Positions 45,794 through 57,728 of a DNA stretch of 64,000 nt are shown here, in pieces. This stretch comes from Pyxicephalus adspersus. Lineage: Eukaryota > Chordata > Amphibia > Anura > Pyxicephalidae. Positions within the stretch are counted from its first letter, which is position 1. The number at the start of each line of letters is the position of its first letter. A program made the position numbers and the translations under genes. Under the pieces are notes generated by a model, which was given only the letters and a program-made list of their open reading frames with translations, made no database searches and had not been told where the DNA came from. The DNA lies in NCBI RefSeq assembly GCF_032062135.1, contig NC_092864.1, positions 22,659,077 to 22,723,076 of the forward strand, in the 5' to 3' direction.

Positions 45794-48700
45794 GTAAGGA
45801 CCCCGATCCTACACCCCCTCCATCCTCATCACACCAAACCCTATTTACTAACACAGCTTCCCCATTGCAGCACTACAATGGCCATTCTGAGCAGAAAATC
45901 TGCAATGTCTTGTAAACACCCCCATCCTCCTCCCTGCACACATTCCTGCCATGCCTCTGGCTGCAAACAACTGCGATGTCTGCCATCTCTACCCCCCCAT
46001 CCTCATCCTCCAGCTTCACATCTGTATGATCAGATCCAGGCGGTGTGATTGATGATCCAGGCGGTGTGATTGATGATCCAGGCGGATGGATCATGCTGTG
46101 CTCCCTGACCAAGAGATCTGATGATTATATTGGGTAGGATATATCCCATCAATGGGGTGCACAACGTACGCCATCGTTATGGCGGTGCAGGAAAAGCGAG
46201 CAGTTCCGGAATTCCCAGGTTTTGGAAAATACTTCCAGAACTTTTCATTGGCACAGGAAAGCCATTGTTTACTTCCTGTGTGCTGGCGTCCTCATCAGAG
46301 GTTGTCACGATGACACATGCCATACAATCATTATTAATATTAATAAACAGTATTTATATAGCGCCAACATATTACGCAGCGCTGTACATTAAATAGGGGT
46401 TGTAAATGACAGACAGATACAGACAGTGACACAAGAGGAGAGGACCCTGCCCCGAAGAGCTTACAATCTAGGACGTGGGGGATCATACATCTTAACGCCC
46501 GCCGTGGTGCCAGGGATCAAATAATAACAATAACATAAAAAAAGGGATAGTGCGCCATGATGATCCACAGATTTTGTTTTTTGGAGTCCCGGTAATCGTT
46601 CTGTTATTCGTTGTTCCTGCTTTTTTTTTTTTTTTTTACTTGACAAGCGAGCGGATGAAGATACGTTGCATGTAGAATGCAAAGCTGCGCACAGACGCCG
46701 GACAAGTCGCCATTTTCTGCGAATGTGCATTGCTACCGAATAACAAAAAGATACAGCACACGGGTTGGGATACGTTTACACAGATCGCAGTACTGACCAT
46801 AGATGTGATTGCGGATGTGTCAGCTGACTACCTGGGGCGTTCGCGTGGTTCTGGCGCTATTCTCAGGCTAATGATCTCTATTAAAATGAATGCTAATCTG
46901 CAGCAAACTAGACCCTGTGACACACATAAGATTTTTTTTTATGCCATGGGGTCAATTACGGTTTTTTGGTGATCCAAACGTTTATATAGCGTCTGTATTG
47001 GCACTTACGTGACTGTAATGATTTATTTGCCACCTTGTGCCCTGGGGAAGTGTAACTTTACCAGGGAGCACAATTATAATATTGCAGATTATATGTCCTT
47101 GGATTGCGCAGCTTCAAGTACGGAAAAAAACTTGTTGATCCTACCAGAAGCAATGTTCTCTTGTCACTTCCTGGCATTTCAAGCAATTTTCTGTAAAGGA
47201 CAATACATCTCCCCTCTATGTAAATGAGATCAGGAGTGGGGGAGTTGTTTGTAGTCCAACCAGTAGAGCAGCCTAGGCTGCAGTGTAATAAAAGTGCAGA
47301 AAGTGAGCGTTGTCACCCTGGAACAGGCGTAATTGAAGGATAACGTCTAAGGATAGATAAGCTGGAATTTATACTAGTTTTATTCATGGCTTTGGAGGTG
47401 CTTTAAATAGATAATTAGAAGGAAAATATTTGTTGATCCTGCCAGATATCCAGTCATTTCCTGTGCTCTATGCTGTAAAAATTTCATGTTGATCCTGATA
47501 GCATATCTGCTATTTTTAGATTTTATGTGACAATGTGCAATCATTCAGTGTTGAGCTTCCTTTAATTTATCATTGTCCTTTTTTTCTTATATCTGTTTGA
47601 TAAGTACCTGTCGATCCTGCCAGAAATCCTATAGGCCCCTTTTTTCTTGTGCTCTTTTCGCCTTCTTCATTACCAGTGACTAAGGCAGTCAAGGCTGAAA
47701 CCCCTGAATGGTTGTATAATAAAAGAGATTGAAGGGGAGGGTGATGTGCTGGAATCCATTATGAGTTAGAATTCTTCCTGGTTATCTCTGCAAACTACAG
47801 CGCACCTTTTCCATGGTATGGCGACCATAAAAGGGGAGGGGTTCTGTTATCCTAACACCCTTCCTGTCCTGGGGTGACAACAATGCTCACTATTAGATAC
47901 ATGACAGTGAACGTTGTCACGCTCAGACAGGAAAGGCAGGATGTGCTGGATATCCTGGAGATGAGCAATGATCAGCCAGGTAAGAATACTCATTGCAGAA
48001 GAGACATCACCTGCCCTTTTCTGTAATAATAATGGTGAGATACAACATACGGCATCTTTACTATGGGCATGGTTTCAGGCCATGGGAAAGCTGTAACCTG
48101 TATAGGAAGTGAGAAAAATTGGGATCCATGTCTTTCCGCTCAATAAACTTAAAGGTAATCACATTGTATTGCTCACAGCACTTCCTCCTGGTTTTTAAAA
48201 TTTCATATATTGATGTTCATATATTGGAATGCCAAGCCTTAAGCTACGTACACACGTCAGAAGATTCTCGTCCGATAATCAGTTCAGGGCTGATATTGGA
48301 TAAGAATCTGGAGTGTGTACAGCACTCGTTGTCCGTCAAAAATGCTATTTGTATTGGGTACTAATGGGAACAGTTCCCCCCATTTATTAGGGGTCAGATT
48401 CCCATACCGCACGCGCCCAGTATAATGACGTAGGGGATTCCCTGTGATGACAAAGGCTTTGGGCCGGTGGAAATCTAAACGCGGGCTGCAATTGGCCCCT
48501 GGGCTGGACTTTGGACGTCCTGTTCTAGAGGAACCCTGCTTGAGAATGGCTGCTATTGTATATTGTATTTCATCAGTTTAGTTAATTGGTTTATATTGGC
48601 ATATTGTATTAGATTTTATAAACGGAAATCTTATATCAGTAAATGTTCCACAAATGTCGGGTCCCCTCCTCCTCCTGTGTCATTGTCTGTATGTGTTTGT

Positions 48701-49192
48701 CATTTGCAACCCCTATTTAATATACAGCACTGCATAAAATGTTGGCGCTAAATAAATCCTGTAATAATAAGAAATAAAAAATAATATTAAAAAATAAAAT
48801 GTTGGGTCACTAATAAACCAAAAGTCCTATCCGGTTCCCTGCACAGCTCCAGTATGGCAGTCCTGGGCGAAATACCTGAGTGCATAAAAAACATGGCATT
48901 TTACTCCGCAGCACTGTGAAATCCCCCTTTTTCATGCTAAGCTCCACCCTACCTGACCTTTTCATTTCCTATGTGATTTCTTCCTAGGTTTTGAGGAACT
49001 TCTGTTACTGACCCCAAGATGGCTTCTTCTTCCTCCTCAAATATAGAAGATGAAAGTTTAAAAGGCTGTGAGATCTACGTACAAAAGTTCAACATTCAGC
49101 AAATCCTGAAAGAATGCATTGTGAACTTATGTATCGCTAAACCAGACCGCCCCATGAAGTTCCTGAGGGAGCACTTTGAGAAACTGGAGAAG
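45575..49192 (+). CDS. PRKAR1B: PRKAR1B, cAMP-dependent protein kinase type I-beta regulatory subunit, 5' end of gene
   Basis: Only the first coding exon (49019-49192, 58 codons) is visible. It starts [20 protein letters not shown] and contains [20 protein letters not shown] and EKLEK. This is the docking/dimerisation domain of a type I PKA regulatory subunit, which forms dimers and binds A-kinase anchoring proteins. DESLKGCE and [15 protein letters not shown] fit the beta isoform better than alpha, by my memory of the families. The Cys residues typical of the RI domain are present (GCE, NLC). The rest of the protein (inhibitor sequence, two cAMP-binding domains) lies beyond the window. Divergent placement next to DNAAF5 supports the call. 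Confidence 0.85.
45635..45642. promoter_or_regulatory. Perfect CRE palindrome TGACGTCA
   Basis: This is the full CREB/ATF consensus in the CpG-rich region upstream of the gene for a PKA regulatory subunit. Two other TGACGTCA sites (39347, 44715) lie inside transposons and are not counted. Confidence 0.65.
46034..46087. repeat. 21-bp tandem repeat, 2.6 units
   Basis: GATCCAGGCGGTGTGATTGA followed by T is repeated twice and then begins a third time. Confidence 0.85.
46340..46490 (+). repeat. Dispersed repeat, second copy of the 7441 family
   Basis: GCGCCAACATATTACGCAGC, CAGTGACACAAGAGGAGAGG and CGAAGAGCTTACAATCTAGG occur in the same order and orientation as at 7465-7590. Confidence 0.75.
47134..47623 (+). 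repeat. Series of four GTTGATCCTGCCAG-like blocks
   Basis: GTTGATCCTACCAG (47134), GTTGATCCTGCCAG (47432), GTTGATCCTGATAGCATAT (47488) and TACCTGTCGATCCTGCCAG (47605) occur within 500 bp. Several are followed by CACTTCCTG or TTTCCTGTGCTCT, so they are diverged copies of one unit. Confidence 0.6.
48241..48345 (+). repeat. Partial MITE end (TTAAGCTACGTACACAC type)
   Basis: CTTAAGCTACGTACACACGT matches the terminus of the complete element at 58880-59307 (AAGCTAGGTACACACTTGCA). Only the left end is clear. Confidence 0.5.
49019..49192 (+). CDS. PRKAR1B: PRKAR1B first coding exon
   Basis: The acceptor TTCTTCCTAG ends at 48987, followed by a 31-nt leader and then ATG. The frame ends at AAG|GTCAGT, a good donor, after 58 complete codons. 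Residues beyond EKLEK in the open frame (VSDFRIF..) are intron. Confidence 0.92.
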
Positions 49193-51917
49193 GTCAGTGA
49201 CTTTAGAATCTTCAGTATTGTTGGCTATAAGTATGATACGGCACTCTTTTATTTTGTATAGAGTTCAGCAATTCTTTCCAATTTTGGACTAATAATGCAG
49301 AGCTAACCTTAAAGCTGAACTCCAAGTGTAAAAACTCCTATTTAGTGCTTCCATAGTGCTAAAATCAGAATTTGTGCATTTGTGTATTTATTAAAAACAG
49401 GGCATATCGGGACCACTCCCATATTTGCATGTGAATTAAATAAAGATTATCTGTATTATAACTTTTATACTTACCTTTCTGATGGCTCCATGTTTAGCCT
49501 TTCCTTCCCTTTTCAAATCTTTATCCTTTGTAGCTTTTTCAGCATTTGACAACTCAAAGGGCTCTATTTAAAATAAAAGGGAAAATGACATTCCATCAAA
49601 AACATTGCCTGGTGGGAATCTTCCAGATTCATGTGTTTCAGCGGCAGTAATAGATTCCCACCAGGGAATGTTTGAGGGAATGTCAGATTCCCTGTTTTAT
49701 ACATAGAGCCTGAATAGTGTCAGGTGTCTGTGTTTCCTACTGCACACTGTGGTGCCATCATTTATCTCACCTCCATGGTTACAGTACAAAGCATTAGGAG
49801 TCAGAATATGGAACCATGGTACATGGTGGAGAACACAGACATCTGGCGCTTTTAAAGGTGTAAAATGCTGCAGTGCTGGAATGGAACAAAGTTTGGAGAC
49901 AGGGGACCAGTAGAGGGGTGAGTATAATAGCTTTATTTTTGAAGTCACCCTCAGTTTGGAACTTTGAGGCAATTTAGATGATCACTTCAACTCCCATCCC
50001 TAACCTTTAAAAAATAATGTGACGCTCCACACAGAGGAACTATGACAATTAAGACTACTTGAAATAAAAGAAGCAGTATACTTACTTTGTAACAACTGCT
50101 GCTTTGCTGCTTCCACCACTGCAGAAAATTGACATCTTGCATGAGTTGAATACTTGGTACTCCTGCATGATACTGTGGTACCTCCTGTTGGCTTTTATGT
50201 AGAATGAGGCATGGAACAAGTTTTCAACACTTTAGGAAGTATAAAACCCCTGCGGCGACAGGGAAGCAAAAGAATGAGGACTTTTCAACACTCCGACTTC
50301 AAGAAAGGTGAATATCTTACCACTTCTATTTGTAAAAGTGCCCATGTGGTGTTGGGAACACTTTAACCTAGCCCTAACATAAATCCCTTGAATGCTATAC
50401 TTACCTTATTGAGTATTTAAGCTTTATATACTAAAAACAAACTTTTTTGCTCCAAGATCTCATAGTGAACATGATTTAGCCAAACACATCCTTTCCTAAA
50501 TTCATTCTCAGTGTGATAAAAGCATTGTCAGTCCATGTAGGACATTGAAATTGTCTTCATATAATTGCCCAAAGTAAAACAGCACAACCCTTACTGTATA
50601 CTACATTATGTATTGTAAACAATATATATAATATATATATATGTATATATTGCATACATTTTTTTTGCTTTGTTTGTGATTAACTCACAGTGAGGACTTT
50701 ATACAGTAACTAATACCTTGCTGCCTAATAATATTTCGAGACAAACATCTGTCCAAATTGCATTTATTAAAATAATGTACCTGTTCTGACTTACGTACAA
50801 ACTCAACTTAAGTACAAACCTACAGTCCCTATCTTGTATGTAACTCGGGGACTACCTGTATACATTATACAAACGTGGCACATTGCAGCTGCATTCAGTT
50901 ATCAAGGATTTCACTTATGTTGTCTATGTTTGTATGATTGATATTAATATTCGGGAATCTTTCATAAATATTATTATATTAGGAAATGTTCAAGCATGTT
51001 ATTCAAGGATATTATATGTATATATTTATTTACCTGTGTTTGCTTTTATTTTAATAGATAGAGAATAAATACCAATCCACTAAGCAACTGGAAATATAAC
51101 ATGTCTAGCAACATTTTACTTGTTGGCAGATTGACAAACAAGCTATTGCATAGCATGGAGTGTGATTCAGCTGCAGCTACACTACTCATATTCATTATAC
51201 ACAATGTGTCATTTGTAACACCATCAGATCACAGAAGAATAAAAATTCAAGCCAATGTTTTTTATTTAGTTGTGCAGATGTCATTGCGGATAGATTACCT
51301 GGAAACTGGTGGCTGTATTAGTTTCTTTTATTTTCACCAGCAAATGACAAACTTCTTGTCTTTTGTTGGCTACTTTTACATTTTCACTGCTGCTATGCAG
51401 TTGGGGATCAAGGTCGTCATCCATGATGGAATTTTAATATGTCTGTCCTTTTTAATCATCAACATATGGAGGATAAAGGGGTTAGCGCTTTACAGTATAA
51501 TAGTACAGTATAACAGATACCATTGTTTTTGTGTTCACTTCAATGACAGGGACATTTCTGGTTGGATTCTGTATTTGCTGAAAATGTTTATAACCTAAAA
51601 AATAAAACAAACCCAGCCACCACATCTAACTGCAATAAAAGGAGCCTTGGTTAGACTTGGGCACACTGCAGGTCAAAGTGACGATTGATCCCATCTCAAG
51701 TTATTATTACTTTGCTGGAGATCTTTCACCACATTTTAGTTTGTTACAGCTGGCACGGAAATCAGTGGTGCCGGCACCCAGGAAGATCCCTTAGTCTTGT
51801 GACACTGTTTGGTTCTAGTGATTGGCTGCTGGACCTGAACTTCATCAGAGACAAGTAGTTATCACAGTGCTCTATACTTACATAATATCTTCAGATTCAA
51901 GGGGAACAGGAAAGGAA
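49193..51917 (+). other. PRKAR1B: PRKAR1B intron 2, first part
   Basis: AT-rich DNA with a (TA)n tract at about 50622-50650. The 165-codon open frame at 51101-51598 is low-complexity hydrophobic translation of AT-rich sequence without family resemblance. No next PRKAR1B exon is seen. Confidence 0.6.
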
Positions 51918-52083
51918 CGCTGGGTGATCCAGCAAACCTGGAATGGAATTCTGAAATTTGCTATTTGTTAGCAAATGTTTTCAATGCTGAACCAGATTCA
52001 TTATAGGTTTGCTGGATCACCCAGCTTCACTGTTGAAAGTGTATGTTCTCCAGCCTTGGAAAGCTTTGATAAATCAGGCCCAT
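51918..52083. repeat. Palindromic foldback MITE, copy 2 (left arm truncated)
   Basis: GCTGGGTGATCCAGCAAACC inverts against GGTTTGCTGGATCACCCAGC. The right arm continues to AGCTTTGATAAATCAGGCCC, while the left arm is missing its outer third. Confidence 0.7.
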
Positions 52084-55000
52084 TGCACCGAAAATCAAGC
52101 TCTTGTGCTTCATGTTCCACTCGTTTTCTTGCGACAACATTGCCCCTGCTTTTTCCTTTTATAGGTTTTGTAGCAGAGGTTTTCCAGGCACTGACACAGT
52201 ATACATAGTAAATTTCAGTATCAGAAAGGGTGAGTAGATTAAAGTTGGACTATTTTAGATGGCCACTTGACATACAAATATTGCACATTGGCCTTCGTCT
52301 TTAATTACAATTTGGCTTTTATTTTTATTTTAGTGTTCTATAAAAAAAAATCTAAATGCAAGTATGATACATTTATGGAGAAATCCGCCTACAGCAAAAA
52401 ATTGGAAGGGTACACAAACTACCATGTGATCTAGGGACTCCTGGGCATGGTACCAGTGTGGGTAGGGTTTGCAGTGCCAAGAGGGAGGGTGACTCAGTAA
52501 ATATGGTGTTTGTCAGAACCATCCATTTTTATCCCAGCTTCAAATATAACTCATGTGGTTTAAGTAGTGATTGCTGCACATTCTGATGACAATATTCCCA
52601 ATCTGTACATTTAAAATGAAATTCATTTGATGTGCAAAGGTTTTCAAATGTTTTTCATAACTTTAACACATTGGCTTGTAAAAGTGTATGGTTTTATATA
52701 TATATATATATATATCCTGCATATCTCTTACTGTACATGGCTGATGTTCTGTCCTAGAAAAGTGCACTTGTCGGCTGTCTACTTCAAAATAATCTTTCAT
52801 TTTATATGGAAGCCATATATCATCTCACAACTTCAATGTGCTGGATGCCTCTTCCATTACGGATCATGTAGAAAAATAAGTAAGGGGCCCTTTTTCTGCT
52901 ATGCTTACACATTTCATGTATCATTTTTGTGTTTTATTCTTATACTATGCAAAATGAGGTCAAAGTAATATTAAAGTAAGCCCAATCACTAAAATCCAAT
53001 TATAAGCCTTATGGATTTTGATAGATCTGCAGCTTCAATTAAAAATAATACTTTGTGATTGTGCCATAAAAGTCCTTGTTTAGGCACTTTCTGTTGTTGT
53101 GTGACAAAACACTCTTCTCTGTGCTTTTGTGTTGTCATTGATCACATGTGTCGGTGATGGAGATTAGTAGCAACCATACTAACACATTGCATGGACATGA
53201 TCACTGTTATCTGTCCAAAGCTGTGAATTTAGAAGTAGCTGTGCAGTTTACTGTTGTCTGCCTACATAGCAGATGGGAAGGGGCCAGGAGTAGAGGTCAG
53301 GATAGACAGAAATTGACATTTCCAGGAAGTGGATACCTGCTAAAATTACATGGGAAAACAAGGCAAAATAATATGGGGAACGTGCATGTTGTTATCATCC
53401 TTCTTTCGTCTCCTATCCCTTTACCGCCTGTTACCTGGACAGGAAGTGAAAGAAATCTTTTTAGTGGGAACATTCATGGCAATAAAGTCCTGACAGAGGT
53501 TGTAAAGCTTCGGTTTTTATTACTGGTCATGTCCTTTTCCTATTTGGTATGTTCCGCTAGTGACCCAGCAAATAGACAGGAAGAAAGAAGGCCTTTTCAA
53601 TTGTTTTCCTGTGTCACACCCATAAATACAGTTGCTGTAAGAAGAAATATTTCAAATAGGAGAAAAGACAGCAAAAAACTCTGATGATCTGAGAAACCCT
53701 GCTTGTAATACAAGAGTGCTACTCGTAAGAGTGCCCTAAAGGCTTTTTTTAATATCTAACAGAAGTTTATGACCCAGGAGATGTCCAGGGGGTCAGTTCT
53801 CGTAGATGATCAATGCTCTTCAAGTAAACCAGGGAGAATAGATCCATTGGTCAAAGCTATGCACCTGTCCCACTTCACAAGGAAGAACGTATCTGTAGGC
53901 ATTTGGTGTCAGGTGGGGCATTCCATTAAAGAAAATGCAAGTTGTGTGGCTTGCTCATGCCTATTGCAATCCATATCAATGTTAACCAATAGTAAAGGGT
54001 CACTAGTGCAGCCCTGAACTTCACCAAATGATCGCACATAATATTCAATGAATTTAGGCCCAAATGCTGTTAAAGACTGCAGGAGATTTTTAGAAACCAA
54101 TGGCATGCTACAAAATATGGTCAGAGACTATGGACATTCTGTAGATAAGAAAAAGCATTATAACAGCATGATCGATATTTGTTTTCTCGTTCTTGAGTAA
54201 ATATCAAATCACAGAATAGTTTCTTCGTGGACCTCAAGGGAACCACACGGACACATTTTGGGTACTAGAGCTGTAGAATATTGGGGTACTAAAGATGCTC
54301 CTAATCAAGGTAATACACCAAAAAACACACTCAACCAGTCATGTGGCAAAATTTACATCCACCCAATGTTATGTGCATGTTGAAAATTATTGGGAGCCCA
54401 TAAAGTGCTATGAATATGAAACCAGGCATGGTAATGTTCATACATTGGTGTGGTTGCAGCTTTGTCACTGGTGAATAACTACAGATACTGAAAAATGGAT
54501 ATTGGTAATAAACCTTTTGATATTTTTGAACTTGCCTTAGCGGTAAAAACTGCCAGCAGACACAAGTATGTGTTGTCTGATAGTTGCATAAAAGGGACAT
54601 TTTATTTATAAGCTAGCCTATAAGTCATTTGTCTCATCTTTCACATGGGAATTGGACTACAGCTCTCTGCTTCACAATTACGACATTTTTTTAGCAGTGA
54701 GAAACGCCTGAAGTCAGGAAAAGTTCAACAATTCCTGCTATTCTATGTCTGAAGCATCCCATTGTTACAAGTAAACTGCATAACATCATTGAAGTTTACC
54801 ATAAGGAAGAACAGCATGCATCATAAAGGACATATTTTGAAGGCATTTTAATCTCAGTCCTTGTATTTGCGTAAATACAGGATTTGAATGTGGGAAGCAT
54901 ACGGCACACATTAATGTGGTCTTACAAACAAATGCTGACTTTAAATGAATAGTTTTGGTTGAGCAACAGTGTGCTGTTGTACCCACCAACTTCTGGTATC

Positions 55001-55264
55001 ACTCCAGCAGTGAGAATTCACCTCAGCAGTTTGTGGCTCTACAACCTCCCACAAAACCATACAATGGTGTCATTCTCATGCAGCTGGATTCTCCTGTCAT
55101 TTGCGTACCCTACGTTATGCAGAATTCAATAAGGGAACGTGACACCATCATTTGGCTTTGTAGCGGCAACAACGTGTGGGCTAAGCAGGAAATTCTGAAG
55201 GGGATATCCTATTACTGGAGTCCACAAAAGATATAAGATGTTAGCATGTGGTGCAACTTTCCAG
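52084..55264 (+). other. PRKAR1B: PRKAR1B intron 2, middle part
   Basis: It contains a (TA)n tract at about 52695-52714. The 178-codon open frame at 53148-53684 includes repeated GACAGGAAGTG/GGAAGTG words like those at 22830 and 62610 and is probably an old repeat. No exon is recognised. Confidence 0.5.
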
Positions 55265-55626
55265 NNNNNNNNNNNNNNNNNNNNNNNNNNNNNNNNNNNN
55301 NNNNNNNNNNNNNNNNNNNNNNNNNNNNNNNNNNNNNNNNNNNNNNNNNNNNNNNNNNNNNNNNNNNNNNNNNNNNNNNNNNNNNNNNNNNNNNNNNNNN
55401 NNNNNNNNNNNNNNNNNNNNNNNNNNNNNNNNNNNNNNNNNNNNNNNNNNNNNNNNNNNNNNNNNNNNNNNNNNNNNNNNNNNNNNNNNNNNNNNNNNNN
55501 NNNNNNNNNNNNNNNNNNNNNNNNNNNNNNNNNNNNNNNNNNNNNNNNNNNNNNNNNNNNNNNNNNNNNNNNNNNNNNNNNNNNNNNNNNNNNNNNNNNN
55601 NNNNNNNNNNNNNNNNNNNNNNNNNN
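55265..55626. other. Assembly gap (N)
   Basis: 362 undetermined bases in PRKAR1B intron 2. Confidence 0.99.
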
Positions 55627-56073
55627 AAAAGACTTATTAAAAATGAAATGTATTTTTGGCATTGACCTTGTTCAGAGTTGGAGTATGCTCTAGAAAATGC
55701 TTGTATGGGTGACCCTTAAGAAGACCCTGGCTCCAGACAACTCATTTCAACAAACATATCATAGGATGTATATGCATTTGCACATTTAACATATTTTATG
55801 TTTGTTACCTTTAAATGTCCTTCTTGTGTAGATAATCAAAAGCCCCAGGATTGCGTCCTAAAAAAACAGGGAAAAGTCCATAAAATGAGCACCAAATTGG
55901 CATTAGCTGAAATTGGGATACATTCCATTTTGAGTTCACTTACTGGCTACTGCGCCCTTATGTTTGAGACATACTCCTTTTGAGTCTTTTCATACAAAAC
56001 AAACACCTCATTGATTGACGTATATTGCTCATCTGTATCATTTGCTTACCTCTCTTGATGAAGATCATGGTTA

Positions 56074-56283
56074 CCTGATTTATTAAAGCTCTCCAAGGCT
56101 GGAGAGGATACACTTTTGTCAGTGAAGCTGGGTGATCCAGCAAACCTGGAATGGATCTGGTCCACTTGCTAACAAATAGCAAATGACTTTTAGGAAATCC
56201 AGTCCAGGTTTTCTGGATCACTAAGCTTAACTAATGAAAGTGTATCCTCTCCAGTCCTGTAGAACTTCAATAAATCAGGCCCA
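56074..56283. repeat. Palindromic foldback MITE, copy 3
   Basis: It starts CCTGATTTATTAAAGCTCTC and ends CTTCAATAAATCAGGCCC. The inner arms AGTGAAGCTGGGTGATCCAG and TGGATCACTAAGCTTAACTA pair with a few mismatches. Confidence 0.75.
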
Positions 56284-56299
56284 CTGTCCTGTAGCAAAT

Positions 56300-56370
56300 T
56301 TATAGATTGGGTGCTACGCTATCTTTTGCATCACTGGGGTCCTAGGTTTGAATTTCAGCCAGGATGCTAC
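56300..56370 (+). repeat. tRNA-like SINE fragment, copy 4
   Basis: GGGTCCTAGGTTTGAATTTC and AGCCAGGATGCTAC match the B-box region of the SINE-like family. Confidence 0.5.
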
Positions 56371-56553
56371 TAGAAGTTTCCTAAAGTCTGAACTACAGTC
56401 TGCAGGAACCTTTAAATTTCCTTAGATATGAATGCTGTGGTCTCTAATAAATGTGCACCTTTATAAATTTTGGGGGGAATTGCTTGGTAAAAGAAGCCAT
56501 TGCTTAGAAATTTTAAGCCTGCAACTGTAAACAAAGTCTGCTTTCTTGTTTTT

Positions 56554-57517
56554 NNNNNNNNNNNNNNNNNNNNNNNNNNNNNNNNNNNNNNNNNNNNNNN
56601 NNNNNNNNNNNNNNNNNNNNNNNNNNNNNNNNNNNNNNNNNNNNNNNNNNNNNNNNNNNNNNNNNNNNNNNNNNNNNNNNNNNNNNNNNNNNNNNNNNNN
56701 NNNNNNNNNNNNNNNNNNNNNNNNNNNNNNNNNNNNNNNNNNNNNNNNNNNNNNNNNNNNNNNNNNNNNNNNNNNNNNNNNNNNNNNNNNNNNNNNNNNN
56801 NNNNNNNNNNNNNNNNNNNNNNNNNNNNNNNNNNNNNNNNNNNNNNNNNNNNNNNNNNNNNNNNNNNNNNNNNNNNNNNNNNNNNNNNNNNNNNNNNNNN
56901 NNNNNNNNNNNNNNNNNNNNNNNNNNNNNNNNNNNNNNNNNNNNNNNNNNNNNNNNNNNNNNNNNNNNNNNNNNNNNNNNNNNNNNNNNNNNNNNNNNNN
57001 NNNNNNNNNNNNNNNNNNNNNNNNNNNNNNNNNNNNNNNNNNNNNNNNNNNNNNNNNNNNNNNNNNNNNNNNNNNNNNNNNNNNNNNNNNNNNNNNNNNN
57101 NNNNNNNNNNNNNNNNNNNNNNNNNNNNNNNNNNNNNNNNNNNNNNNNNNNNNNNNNNNNNNNNNNNNNNNNNNNNNNNNNNNNNNNNNNNNNNNNNNNN
57201 NNNNNNNNNNNNNNNNNNNNNNNNNNNNNNNNNNNNNNNNNNNNNNNNNNNNNNNNNNNNNNNNNNNNNNNNNNNNNNNNNNNNNNNNNNNNNNNNNNNN
57301 NNNNNNNNNNNNNNNNNNNNNNNNNNNNNNNNNNNNNNNNNNNNNNNNNNNNNNNNNNNNNNNNNNNNNNNNNNNNNNNNNNNNNNNNNNNNNNNNNNNN
57401 NNNNNNNNNNNNNNNNNNNNNNNNNNNNNNNNNNNNNNNNNNNNNNNNNNNNNNNNNNNNNNNNNNNNNNNNNNNNNNNNNNNNNNNNNNNNNNNNNNNN
57501 NNNNNNNNNNNNNNNNN
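56554..57517. other. Assembly gap (N)
   Basis: 964 undetermined bases ending exactly inside a foldback MITE copy, with another copy of the same family 270 bp to the left. Confidence 0.99.
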
Positions 57518-57728
57518 TTAAAGCTCTCCAAGGCTGGAGAGAATACATTTTCATCAGTGTTCTGGGTGATCCAGCAAACCTGGTATGGGTTTTCTAAAAG
57601 TCATTAGCTATTTGTTAGCAAATGTTTTTATTTCTGGACCAGATCCATTCCAGGTTTGGTGGATCACCCAGCTTCACTGATGAAAGTGTATCCTCTCCAG
57701 CCTTGGAGTGCTTTAATAAATCAGGGCC
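57518..57728. repeat. Palindromic foldback MITE, copy 4 (left tip in gap)
   Basis: It starts TTAAAGCTCTCCAAGGCTGG at the gap edge and ends GCTTTAATAAATCAGGGCC. AGCAAATGTTTTTATTTCTG forms part of the loop as in the other copies. Confidence 0.75.

Larger units (their letters stand above)
45794..48987 (+). other. PRKAR1B: PRKAR1B intron 1 (inferred)
   Basis: It contains a short GATCCAGGCGGTGTGATTGA tandem (46034-46087), a dispersed repeat at 46340-46490, the GATCCTGCCAG motif series at 47134-47623, and a partial MITE end at 48241. No exon is recognised. Confidence 0.6.

Noticed and set aside
45327..45854. 175-codon - strand open frame with repeated CQCDQCYTVSVI-like units
   Set aside because: It is the translation of the 23-bp minisatellite plus the GC-rich promoter block. 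It has no family resemblance.
51101..51598. 165-codon + strand open frame in PRKAR1B intron 2
   Set aside because: The composition is typical of AT-rich DNA read as hydrophobic residues, with no recognisable domain, promoter or splice context. Cross-species conservation would be needed to revive it.
53148..53684. 178-codon + strand open frame in PRKAR1B intron 2
   Set aside because: It contains words seen in other dispersed sequence (ACAGGAAGTG) and no known domain, so it is probably repeat-derived.
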